A DNA stretch of 64,000 bases from Sceloporus undulatus (lineage: Eukaryota > Chordata > Lepidosauria > Squamata > Phrynosomatidae). A model generated the notes under the pieces. The model was not told the origin of the DNA and made no database searches. It saw nothing but the letters and a program-made list of their open reading frames with translations. The translations under genes were made by a program, and so were the position numbers. This document shows, piece by piece, positions 45,801-48,942 of the stretch (position 1 is the stretch's first letter; every line of letters starts with the position of its first letter). Where the stretch lies: positions 180,032,238 to 180,096,237 of the forward strand of contig NC_056523.1 of NCBI RefSeq assembly GCF_019175285.1, read 5' to 3'.

Positions 45801-46241
45801 TTGCAGCAGCAGAATCAGGAGGGGCATGATCAGCCTTTCTCACTGTGAAGTGGGAGGAGGCCCTGACCAGGTGACACCACTGGGTTGCCCCAAGACATTT
45901 GCTCTCTAAGGCAAGGGACAAGGTGACACTTCCGCCTTTCCATATATTGTCAGACTGGCAGTTGAATTTTATTTTAATACTGGTGAAGGCACAGCATCCT
46001 CCACACATCCTCTAGGAGGCTAGATGAAGGGGTAGAGGGCAAGCCATGTAGCACACCCAGCTGTCTGCTTCCGGCCCTGAGAAATTGCTACCTGAGACAG
46101 GTTCCTCACTCTTCTTTCCTGGAAGGGCTGGTCCTGGACCAAAGAGAGCAGACATTCATTCATCAGCATCTCTTTCTTCCATAGTTCATGGCTGTCTCCA
46201 CGGACTACAAAACCCTGAAGAAGGATCGCCCAGACTTCTGA
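4993..46241 (+). CDS. NDUFA4L2: NDUFA4L2, NDUFA4-like mitochondrial protein (four coding exons)
   Basis: The coding sequence joins 4993-5103, 23434-23522, 44139-44199 and 46185-46241, giving 105 residues. Every intron is GT-AG, with phases 0, 2 and 0. Residues 21-37 ([17 protein letters not shown]) match the start of NDUFA4L2 rather than NDUFA4. Residues 38-60 form one hydrophobic segment ([20 protein letters not shown]), expected to cross the mitochondrial inner membrane. Residues 68-87 carry the family block [20 protein letters not shown], and the protein ends KKDRPDF. In mammals this protein is HIF-1-induced and lowers respiratory-chain activity; its relative NDUFA4 is a complex IV subunit. 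The human protein has 87 residues by my recollection; the difference is an 18-residue longer N-terminus here. Introns of 18,330, 20,616 and 1,985 bp are packed with repeats. SHMT2 lies downstream, tail to tail. No hypoxia-response core (RCGTG) is visible close to exon 1. Confidence 0.93.
5228..5790 (-). repeat. SINE with internal tandem amplification (about five units)
   Basis: The head end of the tRNA-derived SINE lies at the right (CCAATGCTCAAACCACTA on the + strand). The inner unit containing GGCTGAGAGAGTGTGACTG and GGGGTTTTCTTGGCAAG is repeated. The GGCTGAGA landmarks fall at 5291, 5378, 5471, 5565 and 5657, giving spacings of 87, 93, 94 and 92 bp. Confidence 0.85.
5855..6435 (-). mobile_element. 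BovB (RTE) LINE fragment
   Basis: The - strand encodes [20 protein letters not shown] followed by [13 protein letters not shown], typical of the BovB C-terminal region. The + strand has the familiar CTTGGCTTCCAGGGAGAGTT. Only a 5'-truncated part is present and it has no intact frame. Confidence 0.8.
6440..6660. repeat. Penelope-like element terminus, second copy
   Basis: The same foldback as at 4276: TCTAGAAGAGTTTATTCCTG facing GGAGTAAACTCTTCTAGAAC. On the - strand CTGAAGA (6526-6520) and the stem TGCCAGC / GCTGGC-like pairing remain, but the GAAA box is lost in this copy. A further 50-bp scrap of the same family lies at 41318-41370. Confidence 0.5.
6812..6846. repeat. (TG)n microsatellite
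   Basis: An uninterrupted run of TG dinucleotides follows GGGTGGGG. Confidence 0.95.
6995..7075 (-). mobile_element. LINE (L2-like) 3' end with (TTTG)n tail
   Basis: ATGCCACCTTTCTCTCAATT with a flanking (TTTG)n is the inverse of a LINE 3' end of the L2 group. The copy is very short. Confidence 0.55.
7262..7445 (+). repeat. 5S rRNA-derived SINE
   Basis: AGCAGGGTCAGCCTTGGATA and GGATGGGAGACCACCAAGGA correspond to the internal control region of 5S rRNA (GCAGGGTCGGGCCTGGTTAG, GGATGGGAGACCGCC). Divergence and the attached SINE tail exclude a working 5S gene. Confidence 0.8.
7446..7904. other. Intron 1 stretch with nothing recognised
   Basis: No coding block or repeat boundary is recognised on either strand. 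Confidence 0.35.
7905..8222 (-). mobile_element. CATACCCTCCAAC-family non-autonomous element, inverse copy
   Basis: It matches the inverse of the complete copy at 57973-58304, through GCTGCAGCAGTTTGCTTTTG, CAGTTTACAGAAACTGAAGT, and CCAAATTGGTACAG. The termini have decayed. Confidence 0.6.
8715..9085 (+). mobile_element. CR1-type LINE 3' end
   Basis: It contains CTTTGGAGGTCTTTAAACAG, ATTCCTGCATGGCAGGG and CTCTTCCAT near the end, the standard CR1/L3 3' region in sense orientation. Confidence 0.7.
9095..9390 (-). mobile_element. L2-like LINE 3' end
   Basis: GATGATGATTTTATTCGTAC followed by CCTGCCTTCC and AAGCAGTTTATAGTCTAAAA resembles the inverse of an L2 3' end, similar to the copy at 11823. 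It immediately follows the CR1 copy. Confidence 0.5.
9433..10018. mobile_element. TIR element, GGGCTCATTCACACT ends, with CT-rich core
   Basis: The left end AGGGCTCATTCACACTAAT is matched in inverse by AAGTTTGAATGACCCCTC at the right. The centre (9645-9795) is a long polypyrimidine tract rich in CCTCTTCCTC. It is non-coding. Confidence 0.5.
10019..11822. other. Intron 1 stretch with minor repeats
   Basis: A hAT-like right end lies at 10405-10456 (GTAGGACATGTCCTGG ... GGTCACTCTG). Short TG, CA and GA runs occur at 11283-11310, 11356-11395 and 11620-11660. No gene is recognised. Confidence 0.45.
11823..12125 (-). mobile_element. L2-like LINE 3' end
   Basis: TTATTTATTTATTATATTG, then TCCTACTTTTCTCCCAAAAC and GGGAGCTTACAG, is the inverse of an L2 3' end. 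A-rich, low-coding sequence follows. Confidence 0.6.
12146..12352. mobile_element. GCATCTACACTGCAGAAAT-family foldback element
   Basis: The arms GGGCGCACTGCAGAAAT and ATTTCTACAGTGCAGATGTG face each other. The inner arms CCTGGGGTTTGTAGTTTTG and AAACTACAAATTCCAGGATT repeat the pattern. Confidence 0.7.
12374..12574. mobile_element. hAT-like foldback element with 8-bp duplication
   Basis: TACTACACTGTTATAGGGCT at the left is matched in inverse by GTGCTATAACAGTGTAGTA at the right. The flanks are CAGTACTA (12366-12373) and CAGTACTG (12575-12582), agreeing at 7 of 8 positions, as expected for a hAT insertion. Confidence 0.8.
12676..12790 (-). mobile_element. CR1-type LINE 3' end, inverse
   Basis: TAGAATCACAGAACTGTAGA followed by GTTGAATGGGATCCCAAGGG is the inverse of the CR1 3' end. 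Confidence 0.65.
12791..14181. other. Intron 1 stretch with nothing recognised
   Basis: Neither strand shows a recognised exon. A short CA run lies at 12831-12842. Confidence 0.4.
14182..14376 (+). mobile_element. CR1-type LINE 3' end
   Basis: TTCTTTGTAGGTCTTTAGAA, ATTCCTGCATAGCAGGGGGT and CTTCCAATTCTAAGATTCTA give the CR1 3' end in sense orientation. Confidence 0.75.
14377..15632. other. Intron 1 stretch with a pentanucleotide repeat
   Basis: A (GGCAT)n run of about seven units lies at 15031-15065. Inverse pieces CACAGCATCCCACTGTACC (15407) and CACAGTGGGATGCTGTG (15554) suggest an unrecognised foldback element between about 15285 and 15605. Confidence 0.5.
15633..16080 (-). repeat. Sauria-type SINE split by a Tigger-like insertion
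   Basis: The inverse strand starts GGAGCCCTGGTGGCGCAGTG (tRNA-like A box), has a B-box-like GGTTGCGAGTTCAAGACC, AATGAGTACCCAGACTGTTG, and ends with AGCGGTATATAAATAAAAC. This is the typical Sauria SINE order. A Tigger-like element interrupts it at 15844-16047. Confidence 0.85.
15844..16047 (+). mobile_element. Tigger-like short element inserted in the Sauria SINE
   Basis: The ends are CAGTCGGCCCTTCTTATACA and AAGGGTCCACTG, flanked by TA at 15842-15843 and 16048-16049. It is the same subfamily as 701-929. Confidence 0.9.
16233..16370 (-). repeat. tRNA-derived SINE (third type), inverse fragment
   Basis: TTGGTCCATCTAGCTGAGAA and ATGCAAAGTATGTGATCTGC match the inverse of a sauropsid tRNA-SINE (compare 59795-59975). 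Confidence 0.5.
16371..17527. other. Intron 1 stretch with nothing recognised
   Basis: No exon, RNA gene or complete repeat is recognised on either strand. Confidence 0.4.
17528..17652. mobile_element. hAT-like short element with 8-bp duplication
   Basis: The ends CAGGGTTAGAATCATGCAG and ATCCCCACCCCTG are inverse of one another with mismatches. The flanks CCTTAGGA (17520-17527) and CCTTACGG (17653-17660) agree at 6 of 8. The core holds GTCCCAGCAGCCCTA ... GGGTTGCAGTCCAACA. Confidence 0.75.
17653..19150. other. Intron 1 stretch with simple repeats
   Basis: An (ATA)n then (CAA)n run lies at 18145-18187. Near 17850-18000 there is a LINE- or SINE-like scrap (TTTATCCTCACAAGAACTAA). No gene is recognised. 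Confidence 0.45.
19151..19379. mobile_element. GCATCTACACTGCAGAAAT-family foldback element, complete
   Basis: CTAAGGCTGCATCTGCACTG at the left is matched by CAGATGCACCCTAAG at the right. The inner arms GAATTCTGGTATTTGTAGTT and AACTACAATTCCTGAAATTC form a second inverted pair. Confidence 0.75.
20090..20235 (+). repeat. Penelope-like element terminus with hammerhead-like core
   Basis: CTGAAGA at 20140-20146, a GGCC / GGCT-type stem and GAAA at 20168-20171 follow the hammerhead order, then AATAAACAGTTGACCACC and TAGAGCACGTGGTGCTTGCC, which I associate with PLE 3' ends. The pairing for stem III cannot be found nearby, so the motif is incomplete. Confidence 0.4.
20283..20520 (-). mobile_element. 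BovB (RTE) LINE fragment
   Basis: The - strand encodes [20 protein letters not shown] followed by [17 protein letters not shown], the BovB C-terminal block. Confidence 0.8.
20521..21404. other. Intron 1 stretch with nothing recognised
   Basis: No exon or repeat boundary is recognised. Sequence complexity is ordinary. Confidence 0.35.
21405..21605 (-). repeat. 5S rRNA-derived SINE
   Basis: The inverse of the 5S internal control region is visible: GGTATTCATTAGGTGGTCTC, CCATCGAAGGATTAACCAGG and GCTTAGCTTCCAAGAGC. The tail GTGCCTTCAAGTTGTTTG is at the left. Confidence 0.8.
21606..23433. other. Intron 1 end; one TIR-element fragment
   Basis: A terminus GGGCCCCATACAGACAGG at 21853 begins a short non-coding element of about 130 bp whose other end is not found. 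A poly-C then CA run lies at 23140-23163. No gene is recognised before exon 2. Confidence 0.45.
23434..23522 (+). CDS. NDUFA4L2: NDUFA4L2 coding exon 2 (membrane segment)
   Basis: A pyrimidine-rich tract ending in CAG precedes 23434, and donor GTACAT follows 23522. The 89 bp encode 29 residues plus two bases (AG) of a split codon. The translation starts [14 protein letters not shown] and ends RLAIYSPDV, which is the membrane-spanning exon of the NDUFA4 family. The split codon completes as AGC (Ser) with the first base of exon 3, where NDUFA4 and human NDUFA4L2 have Cys. Confidence 0.93.
23523..24619. other. Start of intron 2, nothing recognised
   Basis: No exon or repeat boundary is recognised on either strand. 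Confidence 0.35.
24620..24983 (+). mobile_element. CATACCCTCCAAC-family non-autonomous element
   Basis: It runs from CCTATCTTCCAACTGTCCC to GAAATGTTGAAAGGTATG, with CACTCAGCTAATTCAGC and TTAATAATTTTTGCCATCTT inside, as in the copy at 57973-58304. Confidence 0.7.
24984..25904. other. Intron 2 stretch with nothing recognised
   Basis: No repeat boundary or exon is recognised. Confidence 0.35.
25905..26890 (-). mobile_element. L2 LINE, C-terminal reverse-transcriptase region and 3' end
   Basis: The - strand encodes [20 protein letters not shown], then [20 protein letters not shown] and [20 protein letters not shown]; after a frame change it reads [20 protein letters not shown] and ends [14 protein letters not shown]. 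This is the classical L2 RT C-terminus. The 3' tail is the (ATT)n run at 25909-25985. It is 5'-truncated, with at least one frame break between the two open segments near 26500-26540. Confidence 0.88.
25909..25985. repeat. (ATT)n microsatellite at an L2 3' end
   Basis: About 25 trinucleotide units grade into TTTA units. It sits exactly at the 3' end of the inverse L2 copy. Confidence 0.95.
26891..27160. other. A/T-rich intron stretch
   Basis: Low-complexity A/T-rich sequence lies between the L2 copy and the foldback element, with no further signal. Confidence 0.4.
27161..27471. mobile_element. 311-bp foldback (near-palindromic) element
   Basis: The ends GGAGTTTATCACATGGGG (27161-27178) and CCCCATGTGATAAACTCC (27454-27471) are an 18-bp perfect inverted repeat. 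Pairing continues almost to the centre (GGAATGCTCCAGCAACAAAT facing ATTTGTTGCTGGAGCATTCC). TAT occurs on both sides, a possible 3-bp or TA-type duplication. Confidence 0.85.
27548..27690 (+). repeat. tRNA-derived SINE
   Basis: GCAGTTTGAGTGTTGGATTA, CTCTGGAGAGCAGGTCTC and ACCCACTGGGTAATCTTGGG match the family. The 3' tail is missing, and the ACCCACTGGG segment is duplicated. Confidence 0.75.
27691..28579. other. Intron 2 stretch with nothing recognised
   Basis: No exon with family resemblance is seen although short open frames exist. Confidence 0.35.
28580..28805 (-). repeat. tRNA-derived SINE, nearly full length
   Basis: It runs from TGTCTTCAAGTCATTTCTGA to GTAGTCCAACCACTGCACC, covering tail, body and tRNA-like head in inverse order. 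Confidence 0.88.
28806..29501. other. Intron 2 stretch with hAT-like scraps
   Basis: A right-end-like GGGCTGCACTTGGGCCATCC near 29180 suggests the remains of a hAT-like element. The rest is unrecognised. Confidence 0.3.
29502..31428. mobile_element. Composite TIR element with internally duplicated modules
   Basis: The left end GGGGCTCATTCACATTAC is roughly matched in inverse by CCAGTATGAATGGGGCCC. A CCCCTCATCGGAGGGGAG module occurs at 29778 and 30567. Another module (TTTATGCGCATTTTTTG, then GTGACATGTCTGTGTGCTTG and CCTCTTGCTCCTGGATTATT) occurs near 30350-30450 and 30750-30850, each followed by an (ATT)n run and CCCAATTGATTCCATG. It is non-coding; the open frames are low-complexity. Confidence 0.55.
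31429..32867. other. Intron 2 stretch with minor repeats
   Basis: A short (GACA)n run lies at 31496-31515, a G run at 32520-32530 and a hAT-like end CAGGGGTGGGCAAAAATG at 32614. No gene is recognised. Confidence 0.4.
32868..33380. mobile_element. hAT-like element, CAGTGGCATCA ends
   Basis: CAGTGGCATC at 32868-32877 is matched in inverse by GATGCCACTG at 33371-33380. The flanks TCTTAGCC and CCTTAATC agree at 5 of 8. Inside, a unit with CTGGATCCCATATGGCCC recurs imperfectly about every 100 bp. A (CA)n run lies at 33243-33268. Confidence 0.7.
33544..33796. mobile_element. GCATCTACACTGCAGAAAT-family foldback element
   Basis: CTAGGCTGTATCCGCATGGC and GTGTGGGTGCAGCCCTAG are the inverted ends, with the usual inner inverted pair around GAAATTCTGGGA / TCCCAGAATTCC. 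Confidence 0.75.
33797..34519. other. Intron 2 stretch with nothing recognised
   Basis: No exon or repeat boundary is recognised. Confidence 0.35.
34520..34790 (+). mobile_element. CATACCCTCCAAC-family element, degraded
   Basis: AACTGTCCCAATTTGAG, GGTTAATCCTCTGTC and TTTTGCCATTTTGACC follow the family order. Both termini are worn. Confidence 0.55.
34880..35590 (+). mobile_element. Penelope-like retroelement fragment with GIY-YIG domain
   Basis: The C-terminal part of a PLE protein is visible in the + strand: upstream [13 protein letters not shown] and CPHIYSG segments, then [20 protein letters not shown], the GIY-YIG endonuclease start, followed by [11 protein letters not shown]. This linker-plus-GIY-YIG order is characteristic of PLEs. 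It is an old, incomplete copy with several breaks; the reverse-transcriptase core is not recognised. Confidence 0.75.
35841..36028 (+). repeat. PLE terminus: 64-nt foldback capped by a hammerhead-like core
   Basis: Arms 35841-35904 and 35965-36028 are inverse of one another at 58 of 64 positions. The 60-nt loop holds CTGAGGA (35937-35943, fitting CUGANGA), a stem GTAAAC / GTCTAC with loop TCTA and one A-C mismatch, and GAAA (35961-35964). GAGC-TT at 35901-35906 supplies the expected cleavage-site side of stem III. Stem I pairing is poor. It lies 250 bp downstream of the PLE coding fragment. A second, partial copy is at 42405-42535. Confidence 0.6.
36195..36300 (+). mobile_element. L2-like LINE 3' end, sense
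   Basis: TTACCCACCTTGATCCTCGA, GGAGAGGCGGGATATAAATA and a terminal ATT-rich tail are typical of an L2 3' end. Confidence 0.65.
36301..37921. other. Intron 2 stretch with nothing recognised
   Basis: A direct repeat GATCCTACAAAGA occurs twice near 36790-36815. Otherwise no signal is recognised on either strand over 1.6 kb, one of the longer repeat-poor parts of the window. Confidence 0.4.
37922..38385 (-). mobile_element. L2-like LINE, C-terminal part and 3' end
   Basis: The - strand encodes [20 protein letters not shown] and [14 protein letters not shown], the L2-type C-terminus, followed by a 3' end with GTAACCCATGCTCAG and the (ATT)n tail at 37924-37942. Confidence 0.75.
38386..39207. other. 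Intron 2 stretch with nothing recognised
   Basis: No exon or repeat boundary is recognised. Confidence 0.35.
39208..39690. mobile_element. hAT-like element, CAGTGGCATCA family, right end unclear
   Basis: It begins CAATGGCATCACTAATGAC and continues with GACACCCCACAGAGGGT. Like the copy at 32868 it has internal units with GATCCCAAATGGCCCTCCAG. The right terminus was not found. Confidence 0.5.
39691..40616. other. Intron 2 stretch with nothing recognised
   Basis: No signal is recognised on either strand. Confidence 0.35.
40617..41285 (-). repeat. tRNA-derived SINE (third type) split by a CATACCCTCCAAC-family element
   Basis: The 3' part (TACACCGAGTTGGTCCATTG) is at 40632 and the 5' part (AGGGATTGAACCTGGGAC, inverse B box) at 41230. 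Between them lies a separate element (40724-41093). Confidence 0.6.
40724..41093 (+). mobile_element. CATACCCTCCAAC-family element inside a SINE
   Basis: CCCGATTTGGCAAGGACAAT, GCTTACTTCAGTTGCTGCAA and AAGTTGGAGCATACTGG follow the family order. Confidence 0.7.
41286..42404. other. Intron 2 stretch with PLE scrap and simple repeats
   Basis: A 50-bp scrap of the PLE terminus (GTCGAAGGCTTTCATGGC) lies at 41318-41370, then a (TC)n run to about 41391. C runs are at 41545 and 42309. No gene is recognised. Confidence 0.5.
42405..42535 (+). repeat. PLE terminus fragment, right arm
   Basis: CTCAAGTCTATGAAAGCTTA and TTTCAGTTAGTCTCAAAGGT match the right arm of the copy at 35841-36028. The CUGANGA side is lost. 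Confidence 0.55.
42891..43118. mobile_element. Complete foldback element, AGTGGCTGCATCC ends
   Basis: AGTGGCTGCATCC (42891-42903) and GGATGCAGCCACT (43106-43118) are a perfect 13-bp inverted repeat. The inner arms CCTGGGATTTGTAGTTTG and AAACTACAGATCCCAGAA form the second pair. Confidence 0.85.
43211..43421. mobile_element. Complete foldback element, GTGCATCTACACTG ends
   Basis: The ends GTGCATCTACACTGTAGA and TCTACAGTGTAGATGCAC belong to a perfect 21-bp inverted repeat. It lies only 92 bp from a sister copy; the two are independent insertions judging by divergence. Confidence 0.85.
43422..43834. other. A/T-rich intron stretch
   Basis: TTTATTATAAT-rich sequence with a possible LINE scrap (CTAGCCTTTCTCCCAATAGG). 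No gene is recognised. Confidence 0.4.
43835..44050 (+). mobile_element. Tigger-like short element upstream of exon 3
   Basis: CAGTTGGCCCTTCATGTCCA, TTATATAAGGGACACC and GATTTAAGCATCCATGGATG match the Tigger-like family. The right end is worn. It stops less than 100 bp before exon 3 of NDUFA4L2. Confidence 0.7.
44139..44199 (+). CDS. NDUFA4L2: NDUFA4L2 coding exon 3
   Basis: Acceptor TTTCCAG ends at 44138 and donor GTACGT starts at 44200. One base completes the split codon, then 20 codons read [20 protein letters not shown], the most conserved block of the family. The exon sits between Tigger-like copies on both sides, yet its reading frame and splice sites are intact. Confidence 0.94.
44385..44941. 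mobile_element. Nested Tigger-like / CR1 mosaic
   Basis: A sense Tigger-like left part (TGGCCTTCTGTATCCATGGG, 44390) is followed by an inverse CR1 3' end (ACAGAATTATAGAGTTAG, 44527-44660), an inverse Tigger-like part (ending TATGGAGGGCTGA, 44818) and a sense Tigger-like right part ending ATTCACTG at 44939, followed by TA. Confidence 0.65.
44942..45585. other. Intron 3 stretch with nothing recognised
   Basis: A short ACACAC run lies near 45117. No repeat boundary is recognised. Confidence 0.35.
45586..45882. mobile_element. hAT-like element with 8-bp duplication in intron 3
   Basis: It begins CAGTGGCATCCCCAG and ends GGTGACACCACTG. The flanks GGCTGCCC (45578-45585) and GGTTGCCC (45883-45890) agree at 7 of 8 positions, the size expected for hAT insertion. 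Confidence 0.8.
45883..46184. other. End of intron 3, nothing recognised
   Basis: The 300 bp before exon 4 show only the branch and pyrimidine-rich acceptor region. Confidence 0.4.
46185..46241 (+). CDS. NDUFA4L2: NDUFA4L2 coding exon 4 and stop
   Basis: Acceptor CCATAG ends at 46184. Eighteen codons read [18 protein letters not shown], followed by TGA at 46239-46241. The KKxRPDF ending is shared by NDUFA4 and NDUFA4L2, while the FMAVSTDYK portion is closer to NDUFA4L2 (FLAVSTDYK in human, from memory). Confidence 0.95.
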   Translation, partial: FMAVSTDYKTLKKDRPDF

Positions 46242-46560
46242 CGGTATCAGGCCATCCTTGGCCATGCCCAAAGGACCACTTGATTTGCCGCTCTGTGTGG
46301 CCATATTTCTTGCCTCTTGGTGGGCCACTAAGTGCCATTCACTTCAGTTGTGTGCATGCCAAAGCTAGTGTTGTTGTTGTTACTGCTACTGCCGACGTGT
46401 GATTTGCAGCACCAGTGATTGCCAAGAAAACATCAACAGCCCATCCAGCAAGAAACAGAGCAAAATATTAACCTGTGTTATCTCTGCAAAATGCCCCTGT
46501 GTGTTACAGTAACTACAAACAGCTCATTTATTAAAGTGGGGAGTGGGGGGAGGGGGAGGA
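46242..46560 (+). other. NDUFA4L2: Probable NDUFA4L2 3' UTR
   Basis: Sequence after the stop shows no recognised transposon until about 47.15 kb. A possible polyadenylation signal ATTAAA lies at 46530-46535, followed by a G-rich stretch. The end point is a guess from this signal alone. Confidence 0.35.
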
Positions 46561-47144
46561 AATAAGAAAGTGAAGGAAAGAAAGCTTGCTCCCTTTGGGT
46601 CTTAGCGAGGCTTTTCGTTTCAGTATTTTCCAATCTCATTCCTGTGAATATCCCTAACTCCCACCCCACTATTTGTAGCATTTCCTGTCTCCCACACTCA
46701 GTTACCATTCCCATGGAGAATGGACAATGCCAGGAGGTAGATTCCAGAGGTGAAAATGCCAGCTGAGGTCTGAAGGGAAACACCATCCATGCAAGAATAG
46801 ATTGGAATGAGTGGGGGAAAGTCAAACAAAAGAGGCAGCACCATATGGCAAGTGCTGTGGAACCAATTTCAGAAAACCAATCTTTAGTAACAGTTTTGGG
46901 GGAGGACATTAGATGGCATCTTCATTTGCTTCTGTGCTTGGGCAGTTGCATTGTTATGCTTATGTATCTCACTATTATTATACAGACATCTGAAGAGCAT
47001 ATGTGTATATGTGTGTTAATTTAGTATATCATTTTTCTGTGGTTTTGCCCATTTGGATAGTTTGGGTACAAAGGTTATTTTTTTAAAAGGGAACATATCA
47101 TTCTCTGCAAGCATTCTCCTCATGCATGCTTGCTGTAATGAATT
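46561..47144. other. Downstream flank of NDUFA4L2
   Basis: No repeat is recognised for nearly 600 bp, so part of this may still be 3' UTR. Confidence 0.35.
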
Positions 47145-47375
47145 GTACAACTGTGTGTATGTGTGCCTTCAAATCAACTGTTGACGTGTGGTTACACTGT
47201 AACTTTCATTGGTTTTCTTAGGCAAGGGATTCTCAGAGGTGTTTTTGCCAGTTCTTTCCTTTGAAATGTAGCCTACAGCTCCTGGTATCCATTGGCAGTC
47301 TTCCATCCAAGTATTAACCAAGGCTGACCCTACTTAGCTTCCAAGATCAGACAGGATCTGGTGCTTTTAGAGTAT
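47145..47375 (-). repeat. 5S rRNA-derived SINE
   Basis: CTCCTGGTATCCATTGGCAG, TTCCATCCAAGTATTAACCA and CTTAGCTTCCAAGATCAGAC are the inverse of the 5S internal region. The tail GTGTGCCTTCAAATCAACTG is at the left. Confidence 0.85.
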
Positions 47376-47651
47376 TTAGGTCCCTACATTTCACTCTTTG
47401 TCTTAAATGAGGAACATTTTTTTTCTGCTTGACCCAGGCCCAGGTAAGGCCTAGCCATAGAGATCTATTTTCTTAGCCAAGACATAGCCTTAGAATATGC
47501 AAACTGGTAACAAAGAAGAGAGTTCCTCTGAGCATTCACAAAATGTTTTTGATATACTATCTAGTTCCCACTGCTTATGTCTGCACATGTAAGATTAAGG
47601 ACAGCAGTTTCAGGGACCCAGTGGAAGCTGACATTTATGTGAATTAAACCC
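47376..47651. other. Intergenic stretch with nothing recognised
   Basis: No signal on either strand. Confidence 0.3.
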
Positions 47652-47660
47652 TGATACTAC

Positions 47661-47706
<46 letters not shown>

Positions 47707-48577
47707 CTTTATTTATAAAGCGCTGTAAATTTACACAGCACTGTACATACAATCTTTTTAATTAGACAGTTCCCTGCCCTCAGGCTTACAATCTAAAAAG
47801 ACACGACACAAAAGGAGAAGGGAGTGGTGGAGGGAAAGGGAATGAGGTCCAGCAGTTCTTCTCTACCTCTGAGGCCTGGACCATGGCAGATGGACTGGAG
47901 AGAAGACTTGGCTTCTTAATGGATGGTTAAAAGGAGGCATCCTGGGGCATAGGGGCTCACCCCTGGGAATGCTTCTCTAAACAATATAGTCTTTAACTCA
48001 GTTTTGAAACTGGGTAGAGAAGTAATGAGGTGCGAACATGGGGAGAGAAGTAAGGGGCAGCAAGTGAGAAGGGACGAATCCAGGAGGGGGCAGTGGTAGT
48101 CCTACACTGGGACAGGAGACCTTGACTACCAGAGCGGAGGGTAAGAGTAGGAATGGAAGGAGAAAGAAAGTCAGATAAGTAAGGAGGGGCCAATCCATGG
48201 AGGGCTTTGAAAGTCAACAACAAAAGCTTGTACTGGATGCGGAAGGGAAAGGGGAGCCAATGAAGGGAGGAAAAAAGAGGAGAAACATGGTCAAAGCGGC
48301 AAGCTGATGTGATAATACATGCAGCTGAATGCTGGACAGAGATTAAAGGATCGAGGTGTGAGAGAGGAAGCCCTGTCAGAAGAAGGTTACAATAATCTAG
48401 TCGCGAAACCACTAGGGCATGGACCAGAGTCTTGGCAGTAGAGGCTGAGAGGAATGGACGGATCTTGGCAATGTTGTGGAGAAAGAATCTACAGGCCTTG
48501 GTGGTGGCCTGGATCTGGGGAATAAATGACAGAGAAGAGTAAAAAATGAAGCCAAGACTGCGGGCTTGATGATGATA
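47652..48577 (-). mobile_element. L2-like LINE, C-terminal RT region and 3' end
   Basis: The - strand encodes VSRLDYCNLLLTGLPLSHLD, LHWLPFPFRIQYKLLLLTFK and ALHGLAPPYLSDFLSPSIP. The 3' end carries AAGCGCTGTAAATTTACAC and a tail of about 16 ATT units at 47656-47704. The copy is truncated at its 5' side where a hAT-like element begins. Confidence 0.88.
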
Positions 48578-48942
48578 CAGTGGTGTCCTTGTGGTTGCTG
48601 TAACCCTGTGCAGAGGAGGGGCAAACTACCTTACCGCCCTCCTTCCCTCCTGATGCCTTACATGCCTGTCTTCTGGCTGGCCAATTGCTGCCTGGCAAGA
48701 CTGCTGCTGGGTGAGTGGTTGCTGCAACCTCCAGAGGGCTTTTTGGGGTCTAGTGCTGTTGCTCAGGAGAGCAGCCATGCTGGAGTCCAAAGGGGAAAGT
48801 ACTGCAGCCTCCAAAGGGCTGTTTTGGGTTTCACACAATTGCTGGGCAAGCGAGAAAGGAATGTGATGCCCTCTGGATGTACATCACCCGGCTGTCACCC
48901 AATACAGCATGAACCCCTCACACCCACCTAGTGACACCACTG
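48578..48942. mobile_element. hAT-like element, CAGTGGTGTC ends
   Basis: CAGTGGTGTCCTTG at the left and GTGACACCACTG at the right. The flanks agree at only 3 of 8 positions, so no duplication can be claimed. The inside shares the GGGTCTAGTGCTG and CCAAAGGGCTGTTTTGGG units of the family. Confidence 0.6.

Noticed and set aside
46478-46909. 143-codon open frame on the - strand after NDUFA4L2
   Set aside because: No recognisable domain, no splice context, and it overlaps the probable 3' UTR.
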